Assembly: GCF_004522175.1 (NCBI RefSeq)
Contig: NZ_SDEB01000005.1
Span: 154,675-218,674 of the forward strand
Source: Paracoccus ravus
GTDB taxonomy: Bacteria > Pseudomonadota > Alphaproteobacteria > Rhodobacterales > Rhodobacteraceae
DNA: 64,000 bases
Direction of reading: 5' to 3'
Part shown: positions 1 through 7,229 of the stretch, piece after piece
Numbering within the stretch: position 1 is the first letter of the stretch
Layout: each line of letters opens with the position of its first letter
The notes under the pieces: generated by a model
Databases searched by the model: none
The model's input: only the letters and a program-made list of their open reading frames with translations
Told to the model about the DNA's origin: nothing
Made by a program: the position numbers and the translations under genes

Positions 1-156
1 AGCTTCCCAGACGTCCAATTCGGACGCCTTCCAGCGGGTGCAGCCGGGCGAAAGGGAAATGGGCTTCGGGAAGGTCGGGTCAGCTTTGACCCAGCGCCAA
101 ACGGTCGGACGGGTCACGCCATACCGCTCGGCAACCTGCTTATCTGATACAAACAT
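1..156 (-). CDS. AlpA-family excisionase/regulator, 3' end outside window
   Basis: The first 52 codons of a small winged-helix DNA-binding protein are visible; the gene leaves the window on the left. The start has the form MFVSDKQVAERYGVTRPTVW, followed by RWVKADPTFPKPI and a TRWKASELDVW segment. That is the usual layout of AlpA/MerR-like regulators, which prophages and P4-type islands use for excision control. An AGGA-type ribosome site lies just before the ATG. It reads in the same direction as the integrase at 693-1961, so it probably belongs to the same element. The AlpA family call is firm; its role in excision is inferred from context. Confidence 0.75.
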   Translation of the reverse strand, partial: MFVSDKQVAERYGVTRPTVWRWVKADPTFPKPISLSPGCTRWKASELDVWEA

Positions 157-235
157 CCTGCATCCTCTTGTTTCGGGATGCCTCTCAATTTGACCAGATT
201 TTTCAGCTACGCACGACTATTGCGGTTCGAGCAAT

Positions 236-700
236 TCAGCCTTTACCCGGACTGAACGGTTCCGCATCAGGATGACCAAGTTCACGAAGGCGCATCTCCA
301 TGTGCCGCTCGCTATCCTCGAACTCAGGATTTTCCTTTAGCCACTCACGGTGCTTCTGTAGCGCCGCGAAACAAACGGTACGGCCCACGCCAAACACGGA
401 CTGTGCGTGCGTTACGACCGCCTCGACCGGCTCTTTCCAAACATCGATGTGCCTCCAGAGGAAGTGCTCTAGGTCGGTATTTCGCGACCCACGTTTCGGT
501 GCGCCCTTCTTGGACCGCTTGACCACGAACTTGATGCCGAATGGCGTCTTGCAGTCGGGATCAATGTGATCAGCCAGCAGCTTTATGAATGCCGGGTCAT
601 CGCATCCGCTTCTGATAAGCGCCGCAATGTCGCGCATGGCGTCGTCGCTCTCAAGGAATCGCAAGTCGCAAAAAGACGCCCAGGGCATACCCTCACGCAT
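236..700 (-). CDS. hypothetical protein of the integrase island
   Basis: A protein of about 154 residues that I do not recognise. It is charged, with no signal peptide or membrane segment. A basic stretch (KRSKKGAPKRGSR) lies near residues 62-74 and an amphipathic second half includes HAQSVFGVGRTVCFAALQKH. An in-frame GTG lies one codon upstream of the chosen ATG, and an ATG six codons in is also possible. The start overlaps the end of the integrase by a few bases, so the two are translationally coupled. This suggests an accessory gene of the integrated element. It could be a DNA-binding or replication accessory protein, but no motif proves that. Confidence 0.6.
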   Translation of the reverse strand: MREGMPWASFCDLRFLESDDAMRDIAALIRSGCDDPAFIKLLADHIDPDCKTPFGIKFVVKRSKKGAPKRGSRNTDLEHFLWRHIDVWKEPVEAVVTHAQSVFGVGRTVCFAALQKHREWLKENPEFEDSERHMEMRLRELGHPDAEPFSPGKG

Positions 701-1961
701 CACACACCCCCAAGTACGCGGCCCAATCGGCCATCATCTGCCTGCGCTTTTCCATCATGTCGCCCCGACGATAGGCCCGCTCGACTGCGGAACCGACCGT
801 ATGCGCCAGCGCGATTTCGGCCATGTCGCGGTGATAGTCCGTGCGCTCGGCTGCCCAATCGCGAAACGTCGAGCGCAGGCCGTGCGGGACGGCAGGACGG
901 CTCGAACGTGAGTCCAGCCAGCCCTTACGACCGGCCCTCACCTCATGTGCGTGCATTCGGCGCATGACGGCGCTGATCGTCATATCCGAAAGCTGACCGT
1001 TTCGCGGCGCGGCGAAGATGTAGGGACTGCCTGCCTGACGCGGCAAAGCTTCGATGATCGCCAGCGCTTGCTCGGTTAGGGGGACGCGGTGCTCCTTTTC
1101 CGCCTTCATCCGTTCGGCACTGATCGTCCAGACCTTCGATTTCATATCGATCTCGTCCCAGGTCGCGCCGCGAACCTCTCCTGACCGGCTCGCGCAGAGC
1201 GTAAGGAACTCGAGCGCCCTCGCCGAAATACCTTCGCGCCGACGCAATGCCGCGAACCAACCAGCCGCATCATCGAGGGCTATAGCTGGCCAGTTCCCCT
1301 TGTCGGCGATCTTTCCGGGTTTGGGCAGCAGCGCATCGAGGTTGCCACGCCAACGGGCCGGGTTATCCCCTGATCGGTGGCCCGCGACTGTCGCCCAAGA
1401 GATAATCGCCTCGATCCTGGCGCGCACGCGGGACGCGGTATCGGTCTTCTCGTGCCAGATCGGTTCGAGGGTGCGAAGCATGTCCTGTACTGTCAGATCG
1501 CCCACGAGCATGTCGCCCAGATGGGGAACGGCATATCGGTCGATGCTGGACCGCCAGCGAATGCGATCCTTGTCCGTGCCTAGTTCGACCAGCTTCGCAT
1601 CCGCGTATTTCTCGAAGGCATCCTTGAACGTCATGCCCCGCCTCTGAGCGGCTGCCAGAGCGGCCCTAGCGGCCTTCCGTTCCTCGATTGGGTCGATGCC
1701 CCGCCAGACCTGATCCTTGGCCTCACGCGCCCTCTCACGAGCCTGACCAACGCCCACGTCGGGATAACTGCCCAGACCCAAATCGCGACGCTTGCCACCG
1801 ATAGTCGTTCGCAAGATCCAGCTACGCGCCCCGGTCGGCGTGATTTGCAGGTAAAGGCCTGTCACGCCCCCGACCGCGAACATGGCGTTGCTGCGGCCTT
1901 CGCCAGGATGCGAGAGCCGCTTAACTTCGATGGGGGCGAGTTCGGGAACCATCTTCGGCAT
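693..1961 (-). CDS. P4-type tyrosine integrase
   Basis: A site-specific recombinase of about 422 residues that integrates and excises a genomic island. The N-terminus has the DUF4102-type arm-binding domain (GLYLQITPTGARSWILR, then LGLGSYPDVGVGQARERA). A core-binding region lies around residues 100-200. The catalytic domain has Arg in CASRSGEVRGATWDEID, the His-x-x-Arg box in PHGLRSTFRDWAAE, a second His in ALAHTVGSAVERAYRRGD and the Tyr nucleophile in that same segment, so all key residues are present. The start at 1961 (MPKMVPELAP) fits the family; the frame stays open 46 codons further upstream without a better start. It looks intact and full length. Confidence 0.9.
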   Translation of the reverse strand: MPKMVPELAPIEVKRLSHPGEGRSNAMFAVGGVTGLYLQITPTGARSWILRTTIGGKRRDLGLGSYPDVGVGQARERAREAKDQVWRGIDPIEERKAARAALAAAQRRGMTFKDAFEKYADAKLVELGTDKDRIRWRSSIDRYAVPHLGDMLVGDLTVQDMLRTLEPIWHEKTDTASRVRARIEAIISWATVAGHRSGDNPARWRGNLDALLPKPGKIADKGNWPAIALDDAAGWFAALRRREGISARALEFLTLCASRSGEVRGATWDEIDMKSKVWTISAERMKAEKEHRVPLTEQALAIIEALPRQAGSPYIFAAPRNGQLSDMTISAVMRRMHAHEVRAGRKGWLDSRSSRPAVPHGLRSTFRDWAAERTDYHRDMAEIALAHTVGSAVERAYRRGDMMEKRRQMMADWAAYLGVCDA

Positions 1962-2126
1962 TTTGCACTCACGTCCTACCCATCGAAAACTGTAGTGGAT
2001 GGGTGATATTGGGTGCAACAGAATGTTACGAGCAACCAGCCTAAGTCGCTGATTATCCAGAGAAGATATTACAGATTGCGTCGCACTGTTTCGCGACAAT
2101 GGTGGCGGTACCCGCCTCCAAAATTT

Positions 2127-2450
2127 TCAAGCACTTATCCATGATGGTGCCTGCCGGGGTAACACTCGGGGTATCAGACTGCTGTTCTGATCTCGTTCTG
2201 TTGACTGGGGCTTATCCCTTGCTTGATGTGCCCGCATGATCTGACGAGCCTCGCCCGCATATTTCGCAATCATCTCTTGGGTGGCATGCCCGGAATAGGC
2301 GGCGATTCGATCGTCGTCCCCGCGATAGCGAAGTGCTCGCAAGTCATAAGCTTCCAGGCCGAGGCGCTTGCGCTCCTTAAGCATCAGATCGGCCATGTAG
2401 CGATAGCTGATTGGGTTGCTGCCTCGCTTGATTGGGATCGCCCCGATTTA
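2127..2450 (-). pseudogene. decayed C-terminal fragment of a second tyrosine recombinase
   Basis: The reading frame from a stop at about 2450 down to 2127 matches only the last quarter of a XerC/D-like phage integrase: KERKRLGLEAYDLRALRYRG, then IAAYSGHATQEMIAKYAGEA and RQIMRAHQARDK. The His of the His-x-x-Arg box appears as Arg (DLRALR). The segment between YRG and IAAYSGH is several residues shorter than usual. The Tyr region is still readable. There is no upstream catalytic Arg, so it cannot be functional. It lies directly beyond the start of the intact integrase and probably marks an older insertion at the same site. Confidence 0.7.
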
Positions 2451-2905
2451 CTCGCGCATGCGAGCAGGTTCTCTTGAGCACCTGAACCCGAAATATCACA
2501 CTGTGGCCGATGTTCACCTGTCTGCGACAGCGTCAAAACGAATGGGCGGAAGCCCGGCAACAGCGACAGCGCGCGTGGGAACTATGCGACCGAGATGCCC
2601 CGCGACAACGAGTCGAGATGACATTCGGAGCAGGCCGCCCCCTTCAAGGATCCCGCTAGCGCGTCTCGGGGCCTCCGCCGGCTGCGGGTCGAACTATCTC
2701 ACACCACCCTCACGGCGACCCGCAATGATGATCCGCCAGAGTGGTTTTCCGGTGTCGATCAATTAGGGCCCGGCACCGCCGCGGATTGAAAATGTCCGCG
2801 GCGCAAATGCCCGAGCGTGTCATTCAGACGCAAAAGCGGATAGGTCGAAACGCCCGCGACGATGTGTCGGCGAATATCGCTCTCCTCAGTGGCGGCCATC
2901 GATCC
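2451..2905. other. non-coding stretch beside the island
   Basis: I see no convincing gene here. The open frames across it have no family resemblance and no ribosome sites. An inverted repeat of 9-bp arms at 2777-2785 and 2795-2803 has no T-run and no clear role. It is probably scar sequence between the integration site and the sigma-factor island. Confidence 0.5.
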
Positions 2906-2934
2906 TGGTCCCCGCAGCGATGGCGCAGGGACCA
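2906..2934 (-). terminator. possible hairpin after the MxKDx-repeat gene
   Basis: An inverted repeat TGGTCCC / GGGACCA (2906-2912 and 2928-2934) with a few extra inner pairs sits a few bases beyond the stop codon of the minus-strand repeat-protein gene. It lacks a T-run, so intrinsic termination is uncertain. Confidence 0.35.
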
Positions 2935-2940
2935 GCCAGT

Positions 2941-3246
2941 TCAGTTCGACTTCTTCATCTCTCCGTCTGGTTCCATCGCATCGGATTTCATCTTGTCCGC
3001 GGCCATGTCGCCCTTGGCCATGTCGCCCTTGGCCATGTCACCCTTGGCCAGGTCACCCTTGGCCATGCCATCCGCATCCTTGCAATCGGCCGCCATTTGG
3101 CCGTCAGTCATGCAGTCCTGCTTGTCCATGCTGTCGGTCTTCATCTGGTCCGCGGGCATCGTCGCCGGGGCCGCGTCCTGGGCATGGGCCATGCCCAGCG
3201 AGGCAATGATCAGCGAAGCAAATGCAGTGGTTCTGGCAAGCATCAT
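2941..3246 (-). CDS. secreted pentapeptide MxKDx-repeat protein
   Basis: A small exported protein of about 101 residues. It begins with a Sec signal peptide (hydrophobic TTAFASLIIASLG, cleavage probably after AHA). The mature part is short and very rich in Met, Asp and Lys. Its core has tandem copies of a five-residue unit of the type MAKGD/LAKGD, followed by MAADKMKSDAMEPDGEM and a Lys-rich tail. This fits the pentapeptide MXKDX repeat family, whose function is unknown to me. Two ATGs lie side by side (3246 and 3243); GGAG spacing slightly favours 3243. The protein is divergent from the sigma-factor gene and has its own copy of the same promoter motif. Its methionines make it a plausible sacrificial substrate for the exported Msr enzymes nearby; that role is inference. 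Confidence 0.75.
   Translation of the reverse strand: MMLARTTAFASLIIASLGMAHAQDAAPATMPADQMKTDSMDKQDCMTDGQMAADCKDADGMAKGDLAKGDMAKGDMAKGDMAADKMKSDAMEPDGEMKKSN
3001..3060. repeat. four tandem 15-bp repeats in the MxKDx gene
   Basis: Four consecutive 15-bp units (GGCCATGTCGCCCTT and close variants) occupy exactly 3001-3060. Each encodes one pentapeptide on the minus strand. The first two are identical and the others differ by one or two bases. Copy number could change by slippage. Confidence 0.9.
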
Positions 3247-3299
3247 GATCTCCTTTGATGAGCCGTTGCGGGTCCGTTCCCGCAACTTGCACCCGGTTC

Positions 3300-3325
3300 T
3301 TCGCGGCGGAGCGGTAAGCTGTTAC
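3300..3325 (-). promoter_or_regulatory. ECF-sigma promoter of the MxKDx gene
   Basis: On the minus strand GTAACA (3325-3320) is followed by exactly 16 bases and CGAA (3303-3300), about 54 bases before the ATG. It differs by one base from the two promoters at 3378 and 4638, which share GTAACC-N16-CGAA. Confidence 0.75.
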
Positions 3326-3377
3326 AGGGGTTCACGCCGATGTGAAAACGTCCGATGCGCGCCTTGCTGTGGCGGAT

Positions 3378-3403
3378 GTAACCTTTTCCCCAGACGGGCC
3401 GAA
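3378..3403 (+). promoter_or_regulatory. ECF-sigma promoter of the sigma/anti-sigma operon (autoregulation)
   Basis: GTAACC at 3378-3383, a 16-base spacer, then CGAA at 3400-3403, directly before the sigma-factor gene. The same motif with the same spacing precedes msrB. Positive autoregulation is the usual design for ECF sigma factors with a linked anti-sigma factor. Confidence 0.8.
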
Positions 3404-3412
3404 GAAACCGGG

Positions 3413-3970
3413 GTGAGATTGCACAGACCGACCGAAGCTGAACTGCATGCGCTTATGGTGGCCTCGCTTGCCGGCGATGCGGCTGCCTATAGATGCCTGC
3501 TCGAATCCCTGACCCGGATCCTGCAGGGCTATTTCCGCATAAGGCTCTTTGAGGATCTCGCGACCCATGCCGACGATCTGGTGCAGGAAACCCTGCTGGC
3601 GCTGCATCTGCGCCGCATGACCTTCGATCCGGCCTTTCCGCTGATGGCATGGGTGCAGGCCATCGCCCGCCACAAGCTGATCGATTTCCTGCGCCGGTCG
3701 CGTCGGCAAGGGAAGATCCCCTTGGACGACCAGATCGACGTCCTGGCCGACCCCGTCGACAGCGTGGCAGCGGTCGAACACCGGCACGATCTCGATACCT
3801 TGCTTTCGCATTTGCCTGCCCGCAGCCGCGATGTCATCGGCAAGGTCAAGATCGAGGGCAAATCCGTGGCCGAGACCGCGAACGAGACCAATCTGTCGGT
3901 CGCATCGGTCAAGGTGATCATTCATCGCGGCATTGCCGCATTGCGCAACCAGTTCGGAGGCAAGACATGA
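3413..3970 (+). CDS. ECF sigma factor of the NrsF-controlled group
   Basis: An RNA polymerase sigma factor of about 185 residues with region 2 (DDLVQETLLALHL, then AWVQAIARHKLIDFLRR) and region 4 (LPARSRDVIGKVKIEGKSVAETANE and LSVASVKVIIHRGIAALR). There is no C-terminal extension. Its stop overlaps the start of an NrsF-like anti-sigma gene, as in the SigF-NrsF (Caulobacter) and EcfF-OsrA (Bradyrhizobium) pairs that respond to metals or oxidants. The GTG at 3413 keeps the full first helix but lies only about 10 bases past the -10 element, so the mRNA would be nearly leaderless. ATG 3455 is the alternative start. The open frame extends far upstream without homology. Confidence 0.85.
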   Translation: MRLHRPTEAELHALMVASLAGDAAAYRCLLESLTRILQGYFRIRLFEDLATHADDLVQETLLALHLRRMTFDPAFPLMAWVQAIARHKLIDFLRRSRRQGKIPLDDQIDVLADPVDSVAAVEHRHDLDTLLSHLPARSRDVIGKVKIEGKSVAETANETNLSVASVKVIIHRGIAALRNQFGGKT

Positions 3971-4614
3971 CCGGCGGGCATAAGGATCTGATCGACCGTC
4001 TGGTCTCGGAATTGCAGCCGGTTTCGCCGCGCGCGGTCGAACGCGGTCTGTTGACAAGCCTCGGCATCGGGCTGATGGGCGCGGCGGCACTCATGCTCTT
4101 TGTCCTCGGGCCGCGACAGGACTGGGCAGCAATGATCGGGAGCGTCGCGTTCCAGGCCAAACTAGTCTATGCCGCGGTGCTGACCCTGACGGCGCTGGCG
4201 GCCCTCCGGCGGCTGGCGCGGCCTGTGGCGCGGGCACCCCTCGCGCGCCGTGTCCTGCCGATCATCTTGGGGCTGACCGGCGTCATCGCGATTGCGGCCC
4301 TGATCCATGCCCCACCCGAGGATCGGCGCGGGCTGCTCATGGGGAGCACGGCGCTGGTCTGTCCTTTCCTGATCGCCCTGCTCGCGGCGCCGATTTTGGC
4401 CATGCTGCTCGCTGCCCTTCGGCGCCTCGCGCCCACGCGCCCGACCCAAGCCGGAGCCGCGGCGGGCCTTCTGGCCGGGGCAGGTGCCGCCTTCGTCTAT
4501 TCCTTCCATTGCCCCGAGAGCGGCCTTCCCTTCGTTGCCCTGTGGTATAATGCGGGCATCCTGCTGTGCTCGGCCGTCGGAGCCGCGCTGGGTCGGCATA
4601 TGTTGCGCTGGTAA
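3967..4614 (+). CDS. nrsF: NrsF-type membrane anti-sigma factor (DUF1109)
   Basis: A protein of 215 residues with about six membrane-spanning helices, matching the DUF1109/NrsF family that holds its partner sigma factor at the inner membrane. Two cysteines stand out, C132 (TALVCPF) and C182 (YSFHCPESG), 50 residues apart. As I recall, this is the spacing of the two cysteines needed for oxidant sensing in Bradyrhizobium OsrA. A third, C201, lies in the last helix. The ATG overlaps the sigma-factor stop codon, giving coupled translation. Oxidation or metal binding at the Cys pair is the likely signal that frees the sigma factor; that is inferred from the family. Confidence 0.82.
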   Translation: MTGGHKDLIDRLVSELQPVSPRAVERGLLTSLGIGLMGAAALMLFVLGPRQDWAAMIGSVAFQAKLVYAAVLTLTALAALRRLARPVARAPLARRVLPIILGLTGVIAIAALIHAPPEDRRGLLMGSTALVCPFLIALLAAPILAMLLAALRRLAPTRPTQAGAAAGLLAGAGAAFVYSFHCPESGLPFVALWYNAGILLCSAVGAALGRHMLRW

Positions 4615-4637
4615 AGGGGCCGATTTCATCATCCGAG

Positions 4638-4663
4638 GTAACCTTTGGCCGCGCGCAAACGAA
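4638..4663 (+). promoter_or_regulatory. ECF-sigma promoter of msrB-msrA
   Basis: GTAACC (4638-4643), 16 bases, CGAA (4660-4663), 24 bases before the msrB ATG. The motif and spacing are identical to the promoter of the sigma factor's own operon. Confidence 0.8.
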
Positions 4664-4686
4664 GACAGCTTCAGAGAGGAGAAACC

Positions 4687-5169
4687 ATGCTCAGCAGAAG
4701 ACAGATGCTTCTTGCCGGATCCGCGCTTTCTCTTGCCGGAATTGCGTTCCGGGCCTCCCGCGCCGAGGCCGCAAGTTTCGCCGTGACGCGTCGCGAGGAA
4801 GAGTGGCGGGCGATCCTGACACCGGGTCAATTCGATGTCCTGCGCAATCACGGCACCGAATATCCCGGCTCCAGCCCCTTGCTGAAGGAACTCCGCGACG
4901 GGGTCTTTGCCTGCGCGGGTTGCGGGCAGGATCTGTTCTCGTCCGAGACCAAATATGACAGCGGCACGGGCTGGCCCAGCTTCTGGGCCCCACTCAAGGG
5001 AGCGGTCATCACATCGCAGGACAATTCGCTGGGGATGGCCCGCATAGAGGTGCTCTGCGCCCGCTGCGGCGGGCATCTGGGCCATGTCTTCAAGGACGGG
5101 CCCCAGCCGACGGGTCTGCGCTATTGCATGAACGGGATTGCGATGACCTTTCGACCGACAGCTTCCTGA
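4687..5169 (+). CDS. msrB: Tat-exported methionine-R-sulfoxide reductase MsrB
   Basis: A protein of 160 residues that reduces methionine-R-sulfoxide. A twin-arginine signal (SRRQMLLAG, residues 3-11) sends it folded to the periplasm. The mature domain has the four zinc cysteines C76/C79 (CAGC) and C124/C127 (CARC), the GTGWPSFW substrate motif and the catalytic cysteine C147 in RYCMNG. A GGAG ribosome site lies 5 bases before the ATG. It heads an operon with msrA and is driven by the ECF-sigma promoter, so it is probably induced when periplasmic methionines are oxidised. The Tat signal fits a zinc-containing protein exported folded. Confidence 0.9.
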   Translation: MLSRRQMLLAGSALSLAGIAFRASRAEAASFAVTRREEEWRAILTPGQFDVLRNHGTEYPGSSPLLKELRDGVFACAGCGQDLFSSETKYDSGTGWPSFWAPLKGAVITSQDNSLGMARIEVLCARCGGHLGHVFKDGPQPTGLRYCMNGIAMTFRPTAS

Positions 5170-5240
5170 AGAACCTGCTCGACAAGGGACAGCCGACCAG
5201 ATGTTGCGATGCAAGTTTCCAGACCCTGGAGGAGAAGTCC

Positions 5241-5954
5241 ATGAACGCATCCTTGGCTGATTTCATCCGGCCCCTACGCCTCGTGGCGTTTGCCGTTGCC
5301 CTGACGATGGGCGTGCAGATGACACAGGCACAGGAGGGGCTGAAGATCCCCCCGCCCAAGCAAGACATCGCTGAAACGGGCCGCAGTCAGACCGCCGTTT
5401 TCGCGGGCGGCTGCTTCTGGGGCATGCAGGGGGTGTTCCAACATGTCAGCGGCGTGAGTAACGCCGTCTCGGGCTATGCCGGAGGCGAGGCAAATACGGC
5501 GAACTACCGGATGGTCGGCGGCAGCGGCACCGGCCATGCCGAAGCCGTGCGCATCACCTACGACCCCTCCAGGATCAGCTATGGCAAGCTGCTGCGGATC
5601 TTCTTTTCCGCCGCCCATGACCCGACGCAGTTGAACCGTCAGGGCCCTGATATCGGTACCCAATACCGCACGGCGATCTTTCCGCAAAACAAGGAACAGG
5701 CTGCCGTGGCCCGGGCCTATATCGCCCAGCTGAACGCGGCCCGCGTTTTCCGAGCGCCTATTGCCACCACCATCGAGCAGGGCAAGAATTTCTACCCGGC
5801 CGAAGCGTATCATCAGGACTATCTCGCCAATAATCCGACGCAGCCCTACATTCGCATCAACGACCTGCCAAAGATCGAGCACTTGAGGACCCTGTTCCCG
5901 GATGTCTGGCGCAAGGACCCAGTCCTCGTGGCCGAGGCAGGCGCGGGCGGTTGA
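5241..5954 (+). CDS. msrA: exported methionine-S-sulfoxide reductase MsrA
   Basis: A protein of 237 residues that reduces methionine-S-sulfoxide and complements the stereochemistry of MsrB. A Sec-type signal peptide covers about residues 1-30 (hydrophobic LVAFAVALTMG, ending TQA). The family motif AGGCFWGMQG carries the catalytic C58; GYAGG and GTGHAEAVRITYDP follow. A GGAGGAG ribosome site lies upstream of the ATG. It sits 71 bases after msrB with no obvious separate promoter, so co-transcription is likely. Both enzymes being exported points to repair of envelope proteins, including perhaps the Met-rich repeat protein upstream. Confidence 0.9.
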   Translation: MNASLADFIRPLRLVAFAVALTMGVQMTQAQEGLKIPPPKQDIAETGRSQTAVFAGGCFWGMQGVFQHVSGVSNAVSGYAGGEANTANYRMVGGSGTGHAEAVRITYDPSRISYGKLLRIFFSAAHDPTQLNRQGPDIGTQYRTAIFPQNKEQAAVARAYIAQLNAARVFRAPIATTIEQGKNFYPAEAYHQDYLANNPTQPYIRINDLPKIEHLRTLFPDVWRKDPVLVAEAGAGG

Positions 5955-6103
5955 TCGTTCGACATGGAGACCGGCGATCAAAGCGCGATGCGGTGAAGGC
6001 GTGGGGACGCCCGCAGCTTCGCGCGCCGAAGTGACGGCAAGATCTCACCGCAATGGGCCGGCCCTGAACCCGACAGCAGAGCCAAGCTGGCTCTACAGCA
6101 GCG

Positions 6104-7120
6104 CTATGCAGCGGGAAGGTTCGTCGGAAACACGATCTGCATCGGCAGCGGAGGAGGAGCGCGGTCCGAATACAACTGATCGAGCAGAACTTCGAACAGC
6201 GTTTGCGAGCGTTGGGTGAAAACCGCCATCATGACTCCCTCTTGCAGCAGCGCGCGCGTATCGGGCCCCAATCCGTGGCCGATCAGACGAACTTGTCCGG
6301 CCCGACCGGTGCGGCGCAAGGCCATCGCGATCCCCTGGGATGAGCCCCCGACATTGTAGATGCCGCGCAGATCCGGATAACGCTCGAGCAGCGACAGCGT
6401 CATCCGCATGTTGATGAGCGGGTCGTCCTGTCCCTCGATCATGCCGGCAAAGCTCAGCTGCGGATGGTCGCGCTGGATCAGTTCCTGAAAGCCCAGCTCG
6501 CGTTCGACATGGGCGCGGTAATGGCGGGTCGCGGCGATGACGGCCAACTCACCGCCGGACGCAGGCGCCGTCGCGGCCAGCAGAAAGGCGGCCGTTCGCC
6601 CGGCCGCAAGATTGTCGATGCCGATAAAAGCCCGTCTGGTCGAGCCGGTAATGTCGCTGATCAGCGTCACTACCTGCTTTCCCTGCGCGGTCAGGCTGTC
6701 GACCTCATCGCGCACATCGGGGTGATCGACCCCGAAGAACGCGATGGCGTCGGATTTTCGACCCAGCCTGCGCAGGCTGAGCGCCGTGGTTGCGGGATTC
6801 ATCGACTCCATCAGGAAGCTATGGATCCGCGCGCCGCGATCACGCACCTGCGACCATCGCCGCAATTCTTCGTTCATTTGCCGGATAAAGGGATTGGCGG
6901 TGCCTGGCAGCAGGACGGCCAGGCGCAACCGATCACGGCGCAGCAGCTTTTCAAGCTGGGCCTCGGACAGGTAGCGGCATTCGGCGGCGGCGCGCAGCAC
7001 GCGCTCGGCGGTCGCGGGTCGCACATTGGGACGGGCGTGCAGTACCCGGTCCACGGTGGCCTCCGAGACCCCGGCCGCGCGGGCGATGTCGCGGATCCCC
7101 ACACGGTTCTGCTGATCCAT
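6104..7120 (-). CDS. LacI-family regulator of the RLP/kinase TRAP operon
   Basis: About 339 residues. An N-terminal LacI helix-turn-helix (GIRDIARAAGVSEATVDRVL, residues 8-27) is followed by a periplasmic-binding-protein-like sensor domain (AVLLPGTANPFIRQMNEELR, then GIYNVGGSSQGIAMALRR). It is transcribed away from the TRAP operon starting at 7230 and shares a 109-base intergenic region with it, so it most likely controls that operon. An in-frame TTG one codon upstream is not needed as a start. The ligand is probably the transported substrate or its first metabolite; nothing in the sequence identifies it. Confidence 0.85.
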   Translation of the reverse strand: MDQQNRVGIRDIARAAGVSEATVDRVLHARPNVRPATAERVLRAAAECRYLSEAQLEKLLRRDRLRLAVLLPGTANPFIRQMNEELRRWSQVRDRGARIHSFLMESMNPATTALSLRRLGRKSDAIAFFGVDHPDVRDEVDSLTAQGKQVVTLISDITGSTRRAFIGIDNLAAGRTAAFLLAATAPASGGELAVIAATRHYRAHVERELGFQELIQRDHPQLSFAGMIEGQDDPLINMRMTLSLLERYPDLRGIYNVGGSSQGIAMALRRTGRAGQVRLIGHGLGPDTRALLQEGVMMAVFTQRSQTLFEVLLDQLYSDRAPPPLPMQIVFPTNLPAA

Positions 7121-7143
7121 CAAAACCCATCAAGAAGTGAGCG

Positions 7144-7185
7144 TTGACGCCATGTCACCCATCCATCACCCTCCCGTCAATGACG
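7144..7185. promoter_or_regulatory. candidate LacI-type operator region
   Basis: Between lacI and dctP there is an 11-bp palindrome CGTCAATGACG (7175-7185) and, about 30 bases away, TTGACG (7144-7149), the inverse of CGTCAA. Such paired half-sites would suit a dimeric LacI repressor. This is a weak, pattern-only call. Confidence 0.35.
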
Positions 7186-7229
7186 CAAGGGAGGAGCCTT
7201 GCCTCAGGGGATGATTCAGGGAGGAGACC

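Noticed and set aside
2741..3412. Long upstream extension of the sigma-factor frame
   Set aside because: It overlaps the divergent MxKDx gene and promoter, encodes low-complexity SPLAM repeats (antisense of the tandem repeats) and has no sigma homology.
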